Source: Vibrio sp. YMD68 (GTDB taxonomy: Bacteria; Pseudomonadota; Gammaproteobacteria; Enterobacterales; Vibrionaceae). From it: DNA of 64,000 nucleotides. The position numbers and the translations under genes are program-made. Below the pieces are notes generated by a model. It made no database searches. It saw only the letters and a program-made list of their open reading frames with translations, and was not told where the DNA came from. The DNA is taken from NCBI RefSeq assembly GCF_029958905.1, contig NZ_CP124615.1, forward strand, positions 62,001 through 126,000, read 5' to 3'. Positions 17,037-25,784 of the stretch are shown piece by piece; the stretch's first letter is position 1; every line of letters begins with the position of its first letter.

Positions 17037-17453
17037 TTAACTGTTGCTGCCTAACCAAATACAAAAGTGTTCTTTGTTATCAATAGTGTATTTTCCCTGG
17101 GAAATGGTAGTTAATGCAGAAAGCTTTCGGCTGCTTCTAATTTCAATACGCTCAGTGAGTTGTTCTGAGGAAACATTTGAACCATCTAATTCCTTATCAT
17201 TTTTTGTAAGAGTGCTGGTGGCAGTAACATGCCCACCGAACGATTGAGCCAAAGCGCCTTTGGCCTTTGTTTCTGCAATGAGTTTGGCAGTGTATGGATC
17301 GCTAGATATGGGGGCGCAAGCCGATTGAGTGTAGCGGTATGAGGGGTGAGAGTGCTTATTTAACCAATCGGGTGCATTTGATAGAGCATTTGGTGAGAGT
17401 AGTAGTATGACAACACAAAAAGTAGCTTTAATTCCATTCATGGTCTGCCTCAT
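17037..17453 (-). CDS. exported LPP20-like protein
   Basis: A 138-residue protein with a signal peptide (about residues 1-25, ending near ALSNA). The mature part begins APDWLN and has AETKAKGALAQSFGG, again an LPP20/FlgP-type pattern. It lacks a lipobox. Four bases overlap the upstream FlgT-like gene. A short C-terminal strand carries one Cys; another Cys is near residue 46, so a disulfide is possible. Confidence 0.6.
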   Translation of the reverse strand: MRQTMNGIKATFCVVILLLSPNALSNAPDWLNKHSHPSYRYTQSACAPISSDPYTAKLIAETKAKGALAQSFGGHVTATSTLTKNDKELDGSNVSSEQLTERIEIRSSRKLSALTTISQGKYTIDNKEHFCIWLGSNS

Positions 17454-18658
17454 TTTTTTGATACCGGCTTTATAACTACATCAGCTGAAATGGTCGTAAT
17501 GTAACTTAGCTCGGCTGCGGGAATGTTTTGCAATACCACTGGGTTCTCAACGTTCCTATGCACGTATTTGCGAGTAGCATCATCTGCTTTGAACTGAATT
17601 CGATGTATATAGCCATTTTGAGTGTTGAGAGTATCGAATGAATCCACAGTGGCAGATAAAGGGATATCTGCTGAGTAGCTGCCAACGGAGATACGGATGC
17701 TAATCGACTGGGAAGTTAACTCATCATAAAGGGATTTTGTGTATGCGACTTTTTGATTGTTTCCAGAGTTTTTATGTTTAGAAAGTGAAAGTTGAAAACT
17801 GTTTCGAGTCGCAGGTTCCACAACATCAAAGTGCTTGCCAAAAAATGATTTGGTTGGCTCGTAAGGCGTATTCCATGTGACGGACACCATCATGTTATAT
17901 GTGCCATCACCATTGTCTAGAAACTCTGGTGTTCCAACAATAATCTCCGTGTTGTACTTGAAATAGTCAAAGATTTGCTCATGCAATGTTTGCTTCGCTC
18001 TGTCGAACTCTTTGTTATTCTGTTTTGCAATCTGGAATAGTGTGCCTTGAGCAAAAATCTGACGTACAGAGGTACGGTTTTGATCGAGTTTAAGTAACAA
18101 GCCATCTCGTTTATCAATTAAGTCAGTGCGTTTTGGAGGCTGGCTATCGCTTGGATTAATTATGCCGTTAAGTCTTGATATCTCATCTCGAAGGTATTGG
18201 TTCTGCTCTTCCAGCCGTAGTATTGTTGATAGTCTGTCAGGGTCAGTTTTCAATTTAGAAAGGCCGTCTTGAACGGACTGTTTAGATAGTCTTATCACTG
18301 CGTTGGTAGTGAGAGTGACCTTTCCTGATTGATCCAAACTTCTCTGTTCTGTGGTGCTTAATACTTCAAGAAAGCCTGCCGTGAGAACGCGAATTTGTTG
18401 CTTTGTTATCTTGTTATCATCAACGACTAAGCTTTGTTCTACGTAAGTTCCAGCATAATCAGAAGCTGATTTTTTGGCTTGTTCAATAGATAGATTTCTT
18501 GCATCAATTAGAGTGTCATTGTCCCCGAGAACGTATTTTTCCGTAACCTCAAGCGTCAAGTGTGATGGAGTATCTCCTAATGTTTTTATCTGTGATGCAA
18601 TAACACTACTAGAAAGTAGCGTCAGCACAGTTGCAATTAAGTAGATTGATTTGTTCAT
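17450..18658 (-). CDS. exported protein with FlgT-like N-terminal domain
   Basis: A 402-residue protein. Signal peptide residues 1-21 (cut after VIAS). Residues 50-140 (DARNLSIEQAKKSASDYAGTY, then SLVVDDNKITKQQI and TAGFLEVLS) follow the alpha/beta pattern of the N-terminal domain of Vibrio FlgT and related outer-membrane assembly proteins. A coiled-coil-like segment lies near 155-175 (LEEQNQYLRDEISRLNGII), then about 230 residues with no recognised fold. It leads the three-gene leftward operon. An activator box at 18733 lies upstream but points the other way. Confidence 0.55.
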   Translation of the reverse strand: MNKSIYLIATVLTLLSSSVIASQIKTLGDTPSHLTLEVTEKYVLGDNDTLIDARNLSIEQAKKSASDYAGTYVEQSLVVDDNKITKQQIRVLTAGFLEVLSTTEQRSLDQSGKVTLTTNAVIRLSKQSVQDGLSKLKTDPDRLSTILRLEEQNQYLRDEISRLNGIINPSDSQPPKRTDLIDKRDGLLLKLDQNRTSVRQIFAQGTLFQIAKQNNKEFDRAKQTLHEQIFDYFKYNTEIIVGTPEFLDNGDGTYNMMVSVTWNTPYEPTKSFFGKHFDVVEPATRNSFQLSLSKHKNSGNNQKVAYTKSLYDELTSQSISIRISVGSYSADIPLSATVDSFDTLNTQNGYIHRIQFKADDATRKYVHRNVENPVVLQNIPAAELSYITTISADVVIKPVSKK

Positions 18659-18732
18659 CAGATACCTCGAAGCCTTTTAGTTAGTATCGTTTACTATCTC
18701 ACGTTCTGGAACATGGGCTTATGTGGCATCGC

Positions 18733-18753
18733 GCCCAAAAAGGGCAGTTACAG
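18733..18753 (+). promoter_or_regulatory. activator box (copy 2)
   Basis: GCCC-AAAAA-GGGC-AGTTACAG, a near-perfect match to the repeated box. No good -10 element lies 47 bp downstream, unlike most other copies. It lies in the divergent region between 18658 and 18877. A TCTCAA/TTGAGA hairpin follows at about 18791-18816. Confidence 0.6.
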
Positions 18754-18876
18754 GTGAATTTTGTAATAGTGCATGTAAGCCGATCTAAACGTCTCAATAC
18801 TTTTTGTGTTGAGATACGGACAAGCGCTGTTAACAGGGTATTCTAGGTGCCTGACACTATAGAATGGAGTACCACT

Positions 18877-19680
18877 ATGACACTACCAAAAACAAATCCC
18901 ACGGCCTTTTGTAAGGCGTTTATTCAAAGAGAGTTAGTTAGCTGCCAGGAGTCTAAAATCTGGATGTCATACTGGCCTGTCATGGGAAGGATGATTGAAC
19001 GTGCTGATGAGTTGCGCTTAGCATTTGAAGAGTTGATATCTCGATTTGGTTATTCAGATAAGTTTGAAGGGTTTCCTCCACAGAACTCGTACATATGGCT
19101 GAGTTTAGAGCATATTTGGATGAGCACGGACTTTTGTAAGGAAGAGGTTATCCAGACGAGAAGAGAGCAAAAAGAGCTTCTATCTCTCCAGGAGGAAATT
19201 GTTCATCTCGCGTCGAAATTAGCCGCGACAATACGGCGTCAAAATGAGTTATATGAGACCTCAGGCTTTATCAGGAATGAGTACCAGTCTCTTGTTGATG
19301 CTGTAGAGTTTGCCAGCAATGATAACTACCTGTATGGGAGCCATTTATCAGGAAAGATTAGAGCCTTGGCTGGGCAGTATGACTTAAAATATTGGCCTAG
19401 TAGGGCTGATGTCATAGAAGCTATCGCTGACTTTGAAGATGATCAACCAAAGCCACTACATAGTGAAATCCCTCAGAGCGTATTAGACGGACGCGCATCA
19501 GATATAAAAGACTTCGTTCTCGCATTCGACAACAAGTTTGATGATCTTAATGGATTACCAGACGGGTTTCGTTTCAGCAACAACGCAATGGCCGATATTA
19601 TCAATGTCGTACTGGAGCTCTCGCCGGATAAGTTAGCGACAGGTGATGCGGTTAGAATTGTTCGTAACAGACATTCTTAA
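18877..19680 (+). CDS. hypothetical protein, 267 residues
   Basis: Start ATG 18877 with GGAG eight bases upstream (the GTG at 18847 has no site). Two parts: a helical N-terminal half with a coiled-coil-like region around residues 95-145 (EVIQTRREQKELLSLQEEIVHLASKLAAT), and a C-terminal segment (about 205-267) ending VRIVRNRHS. No family recognised. It lies downstream of an activator box, suggesting expression with the transfer genes. Confidence 0.6.
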   Translation: MTLPKTNPTAFCKAFIQRELVSCQESKIWMSYWPVMGRMIERADELRLAFEELISRFGYSDKFEGFPPQNSYIWLSLEHIWMSTDFCKEEVIQTRREQKELLSLQEEIVHLASKLAATIRRQNELYETSGFIRNEYQSLVDAVEFASNDNYLYGSHLSGKIRALAGQYDLKYWPSRADVIEAIADFEDDQPKPLHSEIPQSVLDGRASDIKDFVLAFDNKFDDLNGLPDGFRFSNNAMADIINVVLELSPDKLATGDAVRIVRNRHS

Positions 19681-19712
19681 CTTGGGTAAGTGAAAGATAT
19701 AGGAGACTAGCC

Positions 19713-19964
19713 ATGTCAGGATTCAATTCTAACTTGAAACTTGATTATCTATTTGAAGACGGTACTCGCAGGGCCATAGAGCTCTACACAAGCCCGTATG
19801 GAGCCTACATGAGATTGCAGAAATCAGATGATACTGGACAGGAAGTGATTGCTCAGGAAGCCGCACTGATGAAATCTAAAGAGTGTCGCGCATTAGCAAA
19901 TACTTTGTTGGCATTAGCCGAAGCTTTAGAAAGTGATAACAGTGTTAACGAGGATGATAAATAA
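19713..19964 (+). CDS. hypothetical protein
   Basis: An 83-residue acidic protein with AGGAG upstream of ATG 19713. N-terminal beta-rich half and a C-terminal helix (RALANTLLALAEALES). Same transcription unit as the previous gene. Function unknown. Confidence 0.6.
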   Translation: MSGFNSNLKLDYLFEDGTRRAIELYTSPYGAYMRLQKSDDTGQEVIAQEAALMKSKECRALANTLLALAEALESDNSVNEDDK

Positions 19965-19968
19965 TCGG

Positions 19969-19997
19969 TTGGCATAAACATCGCATCATAATATAAT
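19969..19997 (+). promoter_or_regulatory. strong sigma-70 promoter
   Basis: TTGGCA (19969-19974), 17-bp spacer, consensus TATAAT (19992-19997), 25-35 bp before the next gene. One of the best constitutive-looking promoters in the window. Confidence 0.75.
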
Positions 19998-20021
19998 ACT
20001 GTAAAAGAAGGTAAAAAATCG

Positions 20022-20249
20022 GTGAAGTTAATGGCAGAACGTAATCATGAACATGGCAAAGTCGCCATCACGAAAGATACCAATGGTAACTTTTATATCG
20101 AGCTAGAAAATGCACAGGGTGATGCAATTGCTCAGGCTATCTTGACTGCTGAGGATTTTGCTCATGCAATCACAGGAAAGCACACCAATGCTGATATTCG
20201 CGTCTACAGAAACGTCGTTGCAACTATTGATAAAAAGCAAGGATCATAA
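20022..20249 (+). CDS. hypothetical protein
   Basis: A 75-residue protein. Start GTG 20022, or ATG 20031 (MAERNHEHGKVAI). Beta-rich middle (FYIELENAQGDAIAQAILTAEDFAHAI). It follows a consensus promoter, so it may be expressed outside the transfer programme. No function recognised. Confidence 0.55.
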   Translation: MKLMAERNHEHGKVAITKDTNGNFYIELENAQGDAIAQAILTAEDFAHAITGKHTNADIRVYRNVVATIDKKQGS

Positions 20250-20262
20250 TGGAAGCGAAATT

Positions 20263-20700
20263 ATGACAGCTCAAACAACCTCCCAGACCATTGAATCAGA
20301 AGCTGATTACCATTCAAAGCTATCAAGAGTAGAAGTACTTATCGTTCAAAAATCTCTTAGTAAAGACGAAGAAGCTGAGCTCAATATGCTGGTGGATGCC
20401 ATTGAAGCCTATGAGACAATCCACTATCCAATGAGACAGTATACGGACTTAGAAAAGCATCTTCTAAAATTAGGCTTTACTGAGCTGTTTGGGGTTGGTC
20501 TGTGGGCCAAAGAAAAGTTCGGTACAGTTGTAGATACCAACTCAGGGACCGCAAAGGTTATTCCTCACATTGAAGCCTCTTTTGACAACTATGTTGGTTT
20601 TGCTGAAACCGTTGTTGATCTAAATGCCGCAATAGAAAAATCAGAAAATAGCGAGTTCTTCATTAATGAGCGTGCTAGAGCACGAGAGCAATCAAAGTAA
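20263..20700 (+). CDS. hypothetical protein
   Basis: A 145-residue protein. Start ATG 20263 with GGAAG upstream; the open frame further left overlaps the previous gene and has unnatural composition. Helical N-terminal half (EADYHSKLSRVEVLIVQKSLSKDEEAELNMLV), which resembles the antitoxin-like segment of HigA proteins, but no HTH is visible. Function unknown. Confidence 0.55.
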   Translation: MTAQTTSQTIESEADYHSKLSRVEVLIVQKSLSKDEEAELNMLVDAIEAYETIHYPMRQYTDLEKHLLKLGFTELFGVGLWAKEKFGTVVDTNSGTAKVIPHIEASFDNYVGFAETVVDLNAAIEKSENSEFFINERARAREQSK

Positions 20701-20708
20701 GTAAGATC

Positions 20709-21242
20709 ATGACAAATAAAAAACAAAAAGAGCTGTCCTTTAGACTGCCTCGACCAATCATTGCATTTTCATCTGGTGGGACAAGTCTAAGTGAGCTTGT
20801 CAGAGGTAATGGCTATGATGAGTCTGCTTATCCTTGGGCTGCAAGAATGCTTGGTAGATTTCCTTTGCCCAGCTGGCAAAGAGGGTTGGTTTGGACAGAA
20901 GAGCAGAACCAAAACTTTATCGAGTCTGTGTTTCAGGGGTATGACCTTGGCTCCATCATGGTGAATAGCTGGCAAGAGGGAGATAACGGTGTGATGATCC
21001 CTATGTCAGATATCTTATTGGATGGGCAGCAGCGTACTAATGCAGTAATTCAATTTACAAGGAATGCATTTCCCTATGAAGGTTATTACTGGAACGACTT
21101 AAATAGGAGGGAGCAGAGAGTTTTTCTGGAGACTCAGATCGGTATTAAGAAAACACGATGCTTTGACGAAGAAATTTTGAAAAAAGTTTATAACCATTTG
21201 AACTTCTCTGGGGTGCGTCACGAACTCTCTCAAATGGCTTAA
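20709..21242 (+). CDS. second stand-alone DUF262 (ParB-like fold) protein
   Basis: A 177-residue protein with LPSWQRGLVWTEEQNQNFIESV near residues 55-76 and ILLDGQQRTNAVIQF near 100-115, the two motifs of DUF262. As at 9225-9818, no DUF1524 nuclease is attached or adjacent. The two plasmid copies differ greatly, so they are not a recent duplication. A defence or regulatory role is possible. Confidence 0.65.
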   Translation: MTNKKQKELSFRLPRPIIAFSSGGTSLSELVRGNGYDESAYPWAARMLGRFPLPSWQRGLVWTEEQNQNFIESVFQGYDLGSIMVNSWQEGDNGVMIPMSDILLDGQQRTNAVIQFTRNAFPYEGYYWNDLNRREQRVFLETQIGIKKTRCFDEEILKKVYNHLNFSGVRHELSQMA

Positions 21243-21265
21243 TGTCTGTCTATGGGGAAATTTTG

Positions 21266-21502
21266 ATGTTTTTTTATCTGTTTAATTGGAAGGTTAAGCT
21301 AGGTGTTATCTTAACTGTAGGTTTGTTTTTGGGAGCAGTGATTACCTTTGTTGTTGCTTGGGGAACACCAATGCCAAAAGATGTCTTTTCTTACGCGAGT
21401 TATTTTATATCATATCGTTGGTTTTTATTTTTCATTGTTAGTGGTTTGTCAGTTGGATCTGCAACAATGAAGTATCATGAAAAAATAATGCAAAGTATTT
21501 AA
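21266..21502 (+). CDS. small inner-membrane protein
   Basis: Seventy-eight residues from ATG 21266 (GGGGA upstream), or 86 residues from ATG 21242 overlapping the previous stop. Two hydrophobic segments (about residues 10-32 and 45-65). Function unknown. Confidence 0.5.
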   Translation: MFFYLFNWKVKLGVILTVGLFLGAVITFVVAWGTPMPKDVFSYASYFISYRWFLFFIVSGLSVGSATMKYHEKIMQSI

Positions 21503-21515
21503 ATAAGGTCTAGCA

Positions 21516-21905
21516 ATGTTAGAGCAGTGTCCATATTGTGGAGCGACTTTTACAGTTAATGAAATTGGAGGTGGTGGAATTTGTGGTGCTTGTAGAGAGC
21601 CTATAGATTGTCCGCATTGCCAAAAGACAGTTCGAGAAGAGCGAACCACAGGCTTTTTCAAAGAAACTCTTATTGCTGCACCAGATAGCTCTATTTCACA
21701 GTATTTAGGGATTACAGATGAAGAGTGGGATGAGTTATCAGTTGAACTGAATGCTAATGATGGGAGTAGTGGAGATATGACTTACTGTTATTGGTTTGAG
21801 GTTCCAGAAAGTATATCAGAGGCCATTCAGAATAAAACTGGGTGGGAGGTCGGACAAATTATTGATGATATCCCTGTTTGGGTTGTTGAGAACAATTTTA
21901 GGTGA
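21516..21905 (+). CDS. zinc-ribbon protein
   Basis: A 129-residue protein with three CxxC pairs in the first 35 residues (CPYC, CGAC, CPHC), enough for one or two zinc-binding knuckles. The acidic C-terminal domain (about 50-129) is rich in Trp and Tyr and unrecognised. Probably a protein- or nucleic-acid-binding adaptor. Confidence 0.6.
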   Translation: MLEQCPYCGATFTVNEIGGGGICGACREPIDCPHCQKTVREERTTGFFKETLIAAPDSSISQYLGITDEEWDELSVELNANDGSSGDMTYCYWFEVPESISEAIQNKTGWEVGQIIDDIPVWVVENNFR

Positions 21906-21912
21906 CACAGTT

Positions 21913-22086
21913 ATGTGGTTTAAAAAGCACTTTGAATCGTTTTTAATCAGGGTTGCTGCGTGGATTTTGTTGGAAAGAAATGTGTCACGTTCACCAGTGA
22001 TCAGTCGTCAAGACAACAATGCCATGTTCGAAATGGCGTATGAACTTCGGGAAATTGATAAACGAATACGAAGTGAGTACAAATAG
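21913..22086 (+). CDS. small hypothetical protein
   Basis: Fifty-seven residues from ATG 21913 (MWFKKHFESFLIRVAAWILLERNV), with an amphipathic or membrane-surface N-terminal helix and a charged C-terminus. The longer ORF in this frame is mostly a shadow of the zinc-ribbon gene. Confidence 0.45.
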   Translation: MWFKKHFESFLIRVAAWILLERNVSRSPVISRQDNNAMFEMAYELREIDKRIRSEYK

Positions 22087-22089
22087 AAA

Positions 22090-22110
22090 CGGGGCCGAAG
22101 CCCCGAGAAG
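22090..22110. terminator. terminator between convergent genes
   Basis: CGGGGC-cgaa-GCCCCG stem; the minus-strand side is followed by TTTCTATTT and serves topB. Confidence 0.6.
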
Positions 22111-22111
22111 T

Positions 22112-24319
22112 TTAGTCAAATAACTCTTCCAGAGATTTTTTCTTCCGAGAGTACGGCATCGTCGATTTACAATCAGGATACCCAGTACAACCCCAAAAAG
22201 AGCTAGCTCGCTTTTTACCTGGAGCCTTACCTTTACGTAGGCGCATTGGCTTGCCGCAGTCAGGACAATCAGGACAATCCTCAGCAGCAATACGCTTTTC
22301 TGGTTTCCCACGATTATCAGGAAAAGTTTTTCTACAGGTTTGGTTTTGGCAACCCCAAAAGAAACCGTCACTACCTTTGATGCGTTTTAATTTACCACCA
22401 CAGTTAAAGCATTCATGAGTAGGACCTTCCGCATTTTTGAAAGCCTTAGCTAAGATGCCTTCTGGCTGAGTTAGGGTTGGAGCATTCTGTTTGAGTTGTT
22501 GGATCATTTGAACAATCCAACCTGAGATTTGCTGCATAAAGACGGACATGTTTCCGTTCCCTGTCGCTATCTTCTCCAGTTCCTGTTCCCAAGCCGCCGT
22601 CATGCCTGGGCTTTTGATCGCTGCTGGTACGACAGCAATAAGTGCGTGAGCTTTATCTGTGGCGATAAGGAGCTTTTTCTTTCTCTGCAAGTACCCTTTA
22701 TCGACCGCACCCTGAATAATGCCTGCACGGGTAGCTGGGGTGCCGAGGCCAGCGGTGTCTTTTAGGATTTGCTTGAACTTTTCTTCTGTGACAAAGCGAG
22801 CAATGTTTTCCATCGCGCTTAGTAGTGTGGCTTCGGTGAAATGAGGTGATGGCCGAGTCATTTTGTCAGTGATTACCGAATCATTGATCAAGGCTGGTTC
22901 ACCCTGGCTAACTTTCGGTAATTTCTCTTGCTCTTTTGGTCCATCAAGATCATCGCCTTCATCTTGAGGGGATGATTCTGCATCATTGTTGAATAGTACT
23001 TTCCAACCTTGACGTAAAGGAGTTTTGCCGTTGGCCGTGAACGAATGATTGCCGCATTGAACATCAATTGTAGTTTTGTTGAATTCAAAAGGACTGTAGA
23101 ACTGGGCGATGTAGAAACGACGAATTGCATCGTACAGATTGAACTCTTTTTCGCTCATGGCACTTATGTTGGTTTTGGCCGGAGTTGGAATGATGGCATG
23201 GTGAGCGGTGATTTTTTTGTCATTGAACGCTCTTGATGATCTCGATTGGTCTGCTCCAGCCACCAGCCCTGAAACACGCTGATCCGAAAGAATCAGAGCT
23301 TGAAGAATATCGGGGATATCCTCTTTCTGTGATTCTGGCAGGTATCTGCAATCTGTACGGGGGTAGGTGGTTGCTTTGTGCTTTTCGTACAAAGCTTGTG
23401 CTGCATCAAGTGTTTCTTGCGCACTGTACCCCCAACGTTTGGCCGCGTATTGCTGTAAACTAGTCAAATCAAATGGAAGAGGGGCTGATTCCTTGCCAGC
23501 TTTTGTTTCAGCCTTACTTATAAGTGCTTGTGCTCCTTTTACTTGAGCGGCTACTTGCTCTGCATACGCTTTGTTTGTACATCGCCCTTGATCGTCAGAG
23601 CACTCTTCTGGCGGCACCCAGTGAGCAAGGAATTGACCGTTTTGAACAGATACACCGACGTCCATCGTCCAGAACGGTGATGGTTTGAAGTTGGCTATTT
23701 CACTGTCTCGCTGGCACACAAGGGCGACCGTGGGGGTGATTACTCGTCCTATATGGAGCGTTTGCCCGAAGCCAACCTCTCTTGCAAGTACTGTATAACA
23801 GCGAGACATGTTCATACCCACTACCCAGTCAGCTCGCTGGCGAGATAGGGATGCGTAATAAAGAGGTATTGTCTCCTTGCCATCTTTGATGTTTCGAAGT
23901 GCTTTTCTGATACTGCTTTCATCAAGAGCAGTTAAACAAACTCGTTTTACGGGGCCTTGGTATCGGAATCTATCGAGTAGGGAACGAGCGATCGCTTCGC
24001 CTTCTCTGTCATAGTCAGTCGAGATATAAACTGTGCTGGCTTTTTTCACCAGCTGCTCGATCACTTTATATTGCTTGGAAGAGCTACGCCTCACCTTGCT
24101 ACGCCATGATTCAGGAGAAATAGGCAGTGTTTCAAGGGACCATGCTTTATATTTCTCGTCATAGTCATCGGGCATATAGAGTTCTAATAGATGACCAAGA
24201 GCCCAGGTTATTGCCCGGCCACTTCCATCATGAATAAAACCGTCGCCGTGCTGAGTTACTCCCATCACAGCTGCGAGGTCTTTTGCTTGGGATGGCTTCT
24301 CACAAATGTACAGATCCAT
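22112..24319 (-). CDS. topB: DNA topoisomerase III (type IA)
   Basis: A 735-residue type IA topoisomerase that passes single strands to decatenate replicating or transferred plasmid DNA. The TOPRIM domain starts at residue 1 (YICEKPSQA) with the DYDREGEA metal-binding motif near 97-104. The catalytic tyrosine lies in TTYPRTDCR near residue 317. Two C-terminal four-cysteine zinc fingers lie at about 640-670 and 685-720 (CFNCGG...C...C; CPDCGKPM...CTGYPDC). Full length for the family. It adjoins a 100-residue gene upstream with overlapping stop and start, at the end of a leftward operon. Confidence 0.93.
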   Translation of the reverse strand: MDLYICEKPSQAKDLAAVMGVTQHGDGFIHDGSGRAITWALGHLLELYMPDDYDEKYKAWSLETLPISPESWRSKVRRSSSKQYKVIEQLVKKASTVYISTDYDREGEAIARSLLDRFRYQGPVKRVCLTALDESSIRKALRNIKDGKETIPLYYASLSRQRADWVVGMNMSRCYTVLAREVGFGQTLHIGRVITPTVALVCQRDSEIANFKPSPFWTMDVGVSVQNGQFLAHWVPPEECSDDQGRCTNKAYAEQVAAQVKGAQALISKAETKAGKESAPLPFDLTSLQQYAAKRWGYSAQETLDAAQALYEKHKATTYPRTDCRYLPESQKEDIPDILQALILSDQRVSGLVAGADQSRSSRAFNDKKITAHHAIIPTPAKTNISAMSEKEFNLYDAIRRFYIAQFYSPFEFNKTTIDVQCGNHSFTANGKTPLRQGWKVLFNNDAESSPQDEGDDLDGPKEQEKLPKVSQGEPALINDSVITDKMTRPSPHFTEATLLSAMENIARFVTEEKFKQILKDTAGLGTPATRAGIIQGAVDKGYLQRKKKLLIATDKAHALIAVVPAAIKSPGMTAAWEQELEKIATGNGNMSVFMQQISGWIVQMIQQLKQNAPTLTQPEGILAKAFKNAEGPTHECFNCGGKLKRIKGSDGFFWGCQNQTCRKTFPDNRGKPEKRIAAEDCPDCPDCGKPMRLRKGKAPGKKRASSFWGCTGYPDCKSTMPYSRKKKSLEELFD

Positions 24320-24622
24320 TTAAGCGCACTCCTTTGGTTTGAGCGCGATGTCTTGAATACCGTTTTGCTGCGTAGAAAGGTTGGTCAGCTGTTTCCAGTT
24401 TTCGGAGGCATCGGCTATTAAGGGGGATTTCTCTGTGCCAGCAATAAAAGCTAGGTTGGCAGAGATAACGACTGCTGCTTCTTCCGGAGTGCCACGTTGT
24501 CCGGCCTCAACCAGCATGATGTTCAGCTCATCAAAGAGCTCAGCTTTAGCTTGAAGAACGAGAAGCTCTTCTTCCGTCAACTGAGTATGTGATGAGCTGG
24601 TGGTTACTTTATGGCTTTGCAT
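24320..24622 (-). CDS. hypothetical protein
   Basis: A 100-residue acidic helical protein starting MQSHKVTTSSSHTQLTEEELL. Its stop abuts the topB start, and its start overlaps the end of the lipoprotein gene. Two Cys are absent except near the C-terminus (KPKECA). Unknown function. Confidence 0.55.
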   Translation of the reverse strand: MQSHKVTTSSSHTQLTEEELLVLQAKAELFDELNIMLVEAGQRGTPEEAAVVISANLAFIAGTEKSPLIADASENWKQLTNLSTQQNGIQDIALKPKECA

Positions 24623-25389
24623 GGGTTTACCACTGTAAATGGGCGAGTAGAACTGCGAACGATGTTGCGCTGTTCATTCGTCATTTTTTGTGATGTGCAA
24701 AATTGCGTCCAAGCGGTGAGATAATCTTGGTAAGTGTGTTGTGGCGGATTGCACTGACCAACCAGATCGCTTGGGATGCTGCCTGTTTCGCCTTTTTCTT
24801 TCTCGATGAACTGCCAATCGCGTTCATCCATGCCATTACCGCTATCACAGAAACGCTCCCAGCGTGATAGTTCGTATAAGGAGTACCCTTTGCCTTTCAC
24901 ACCAGAAGAAAGTTTTTTGTATGCGGAAATGGCATCTTCCATGTTGGAACCATTTTTATCCTTCTGCTGTTTTATCAATGCGCTTTCATTATTCGCGCCG
25001 AGACTACTTGGACCTAATACATGGATGTAATCGGGTTTGCGAAATGCTGCTTCACCCAGTCCTAAATCTTCATAAGAAACATTGAGACCACGATCTACAC
25101 GATCTTGCTTCTTATGTGCTTCGATATCAGCACTGCCACGATTTTCAGCAATATTCAAAAGGAAGTAATAGGCATCGACATCATCATCAGACGCAAGCAG
25201 TTTGTCAGCCTTCGCTTCGTAGATAGGAAGGTTCTCTTGAATCCATTGATCTGTCGGCTGCTGAGGAATGCCGTAGCGTTGGTGCAATTCTGCGTTTGTT
25301 GGTGGGATATCTTTGGTTGAGGAACACCCAGCCAAAATAGCTAACCCTACAAGTACTACTAATTGCTTTTTAATCATCTGCTTACCCAT
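24604..25389 (-). CDS. lipoprotein of the transfer-adjacent operon
   Basis: About 261 residues from ATG 25389, which overlaps the stop of the preceding gene, or 257 from ATG 25377. The signal sequence IKKQLVVLVGLAILAGCSS ends in a lipobox with Cys near residue 19. The mature protein has YSLYELSRWERFCDSGNGMD near the centre and several Cys, similar in style to exported proteins found beside relaxase genes in integrating conjugative elements. It is probably outer-membrane anchored; its role is unknown. Confidence 0.6.
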   Translation of the reverse strand: MGKQMIKKQLVVLVGLAILAGCSSTKDIPPTNAELHQRYGIPQQPTDQWIQENLPIYEAKADKLLASDDDVDAYYFLLNIAENRGSADIEAHKKQDRVDRGLNVSYEDLGLGEAAFRKPDYIHVLGPSSLGANNESALIKQQKDKNGSNMEDAISAYKKLSSGVKGKGYSLYELSRWERFCDSGNGMDERDWQFIEKEKGETGSIPSDLVGQCNPPQHTYQDYLTAWTQFCTSQKMTNEQRNIVRSSTRPFTVVNPCKAIK

Positions 25390-25621
25390 TGAATTGTTGC
25401 TCCAACCATTGTTCATCAATGGTGTCGATTGTCCGGCCATCACTGTTGCTTAAAAGCTTACGAGTAATGGCTGTTGTCCAGTTATTAACAAGAGACATGT
25501 CAGACTGAGCCTGATGCAAAGCCTCTTTGTCTCCCTGCATGTTGTTAGCGGTTACTGCCTGTGCTTGGCGCTTTAAAGCATCAAGTGCCAAATAGGCAGC
25601 ATCGGGCAATGTTCTTTCCAT
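25382..25621 (-). CDS. hypothetical protein, first gene of the leftward topB operon
   Basis: A 79-residue helical protein with a strong AGGAG site upstream of ATG 25621. It begins a four-gene leftward operon (this gene, lipoprotein, 100-residue gene, topB). Divergent from traI. Confidence 0.6.
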   Translation of the reverse strand: MERTLPDAAYLALDALKRQAQAVTANNMQGDKEALHQAQSDMSLVNNWTTAITRKLLSNSDGRTIDTIDEQWLEQQFNG

Positions 25622-25695
25622 ACAACTCTCCTGATACCAAATAATGATGCTGTGTATTTTATCTGGTCACTCAATCATCTCTGACGCCTCAAACT

Positions 25696-25748
25696 GCCCA
25701 AAATGGACAGGAGGGGAGATATGAGAAGACAAAAGGGTCTGCGAGCAT
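25696..25748 (+). promoter_or_regulatory. activator box plus weak -10 (copy 3), upstream of traI
   Basis: GCCC-AAAAT-GGAC-AGGAGG. GAGCAT starts 47 bp after the box start; a better-looking TATACG lies five bases further. This would be the main promoter for traI and traD. Confidence 0.65.
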
Positions 25749-25784
25749 ATACGCACGGAAAAAGCGCAGGTAAATAAGAACCAG

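Noticed and set aside
20263..20700. HigA-type antitoxin
   Set aside because: The first third is reminiscent of HigA, but no helix-turn-helix or adjacent toxin is present.
25622..25784. oriT next to traI
   Set aside because: No clear nic-like inverted repeats were seen; the segment is explained by the activator box and divergent promoters, and oriT in related elements lies elsewhere.
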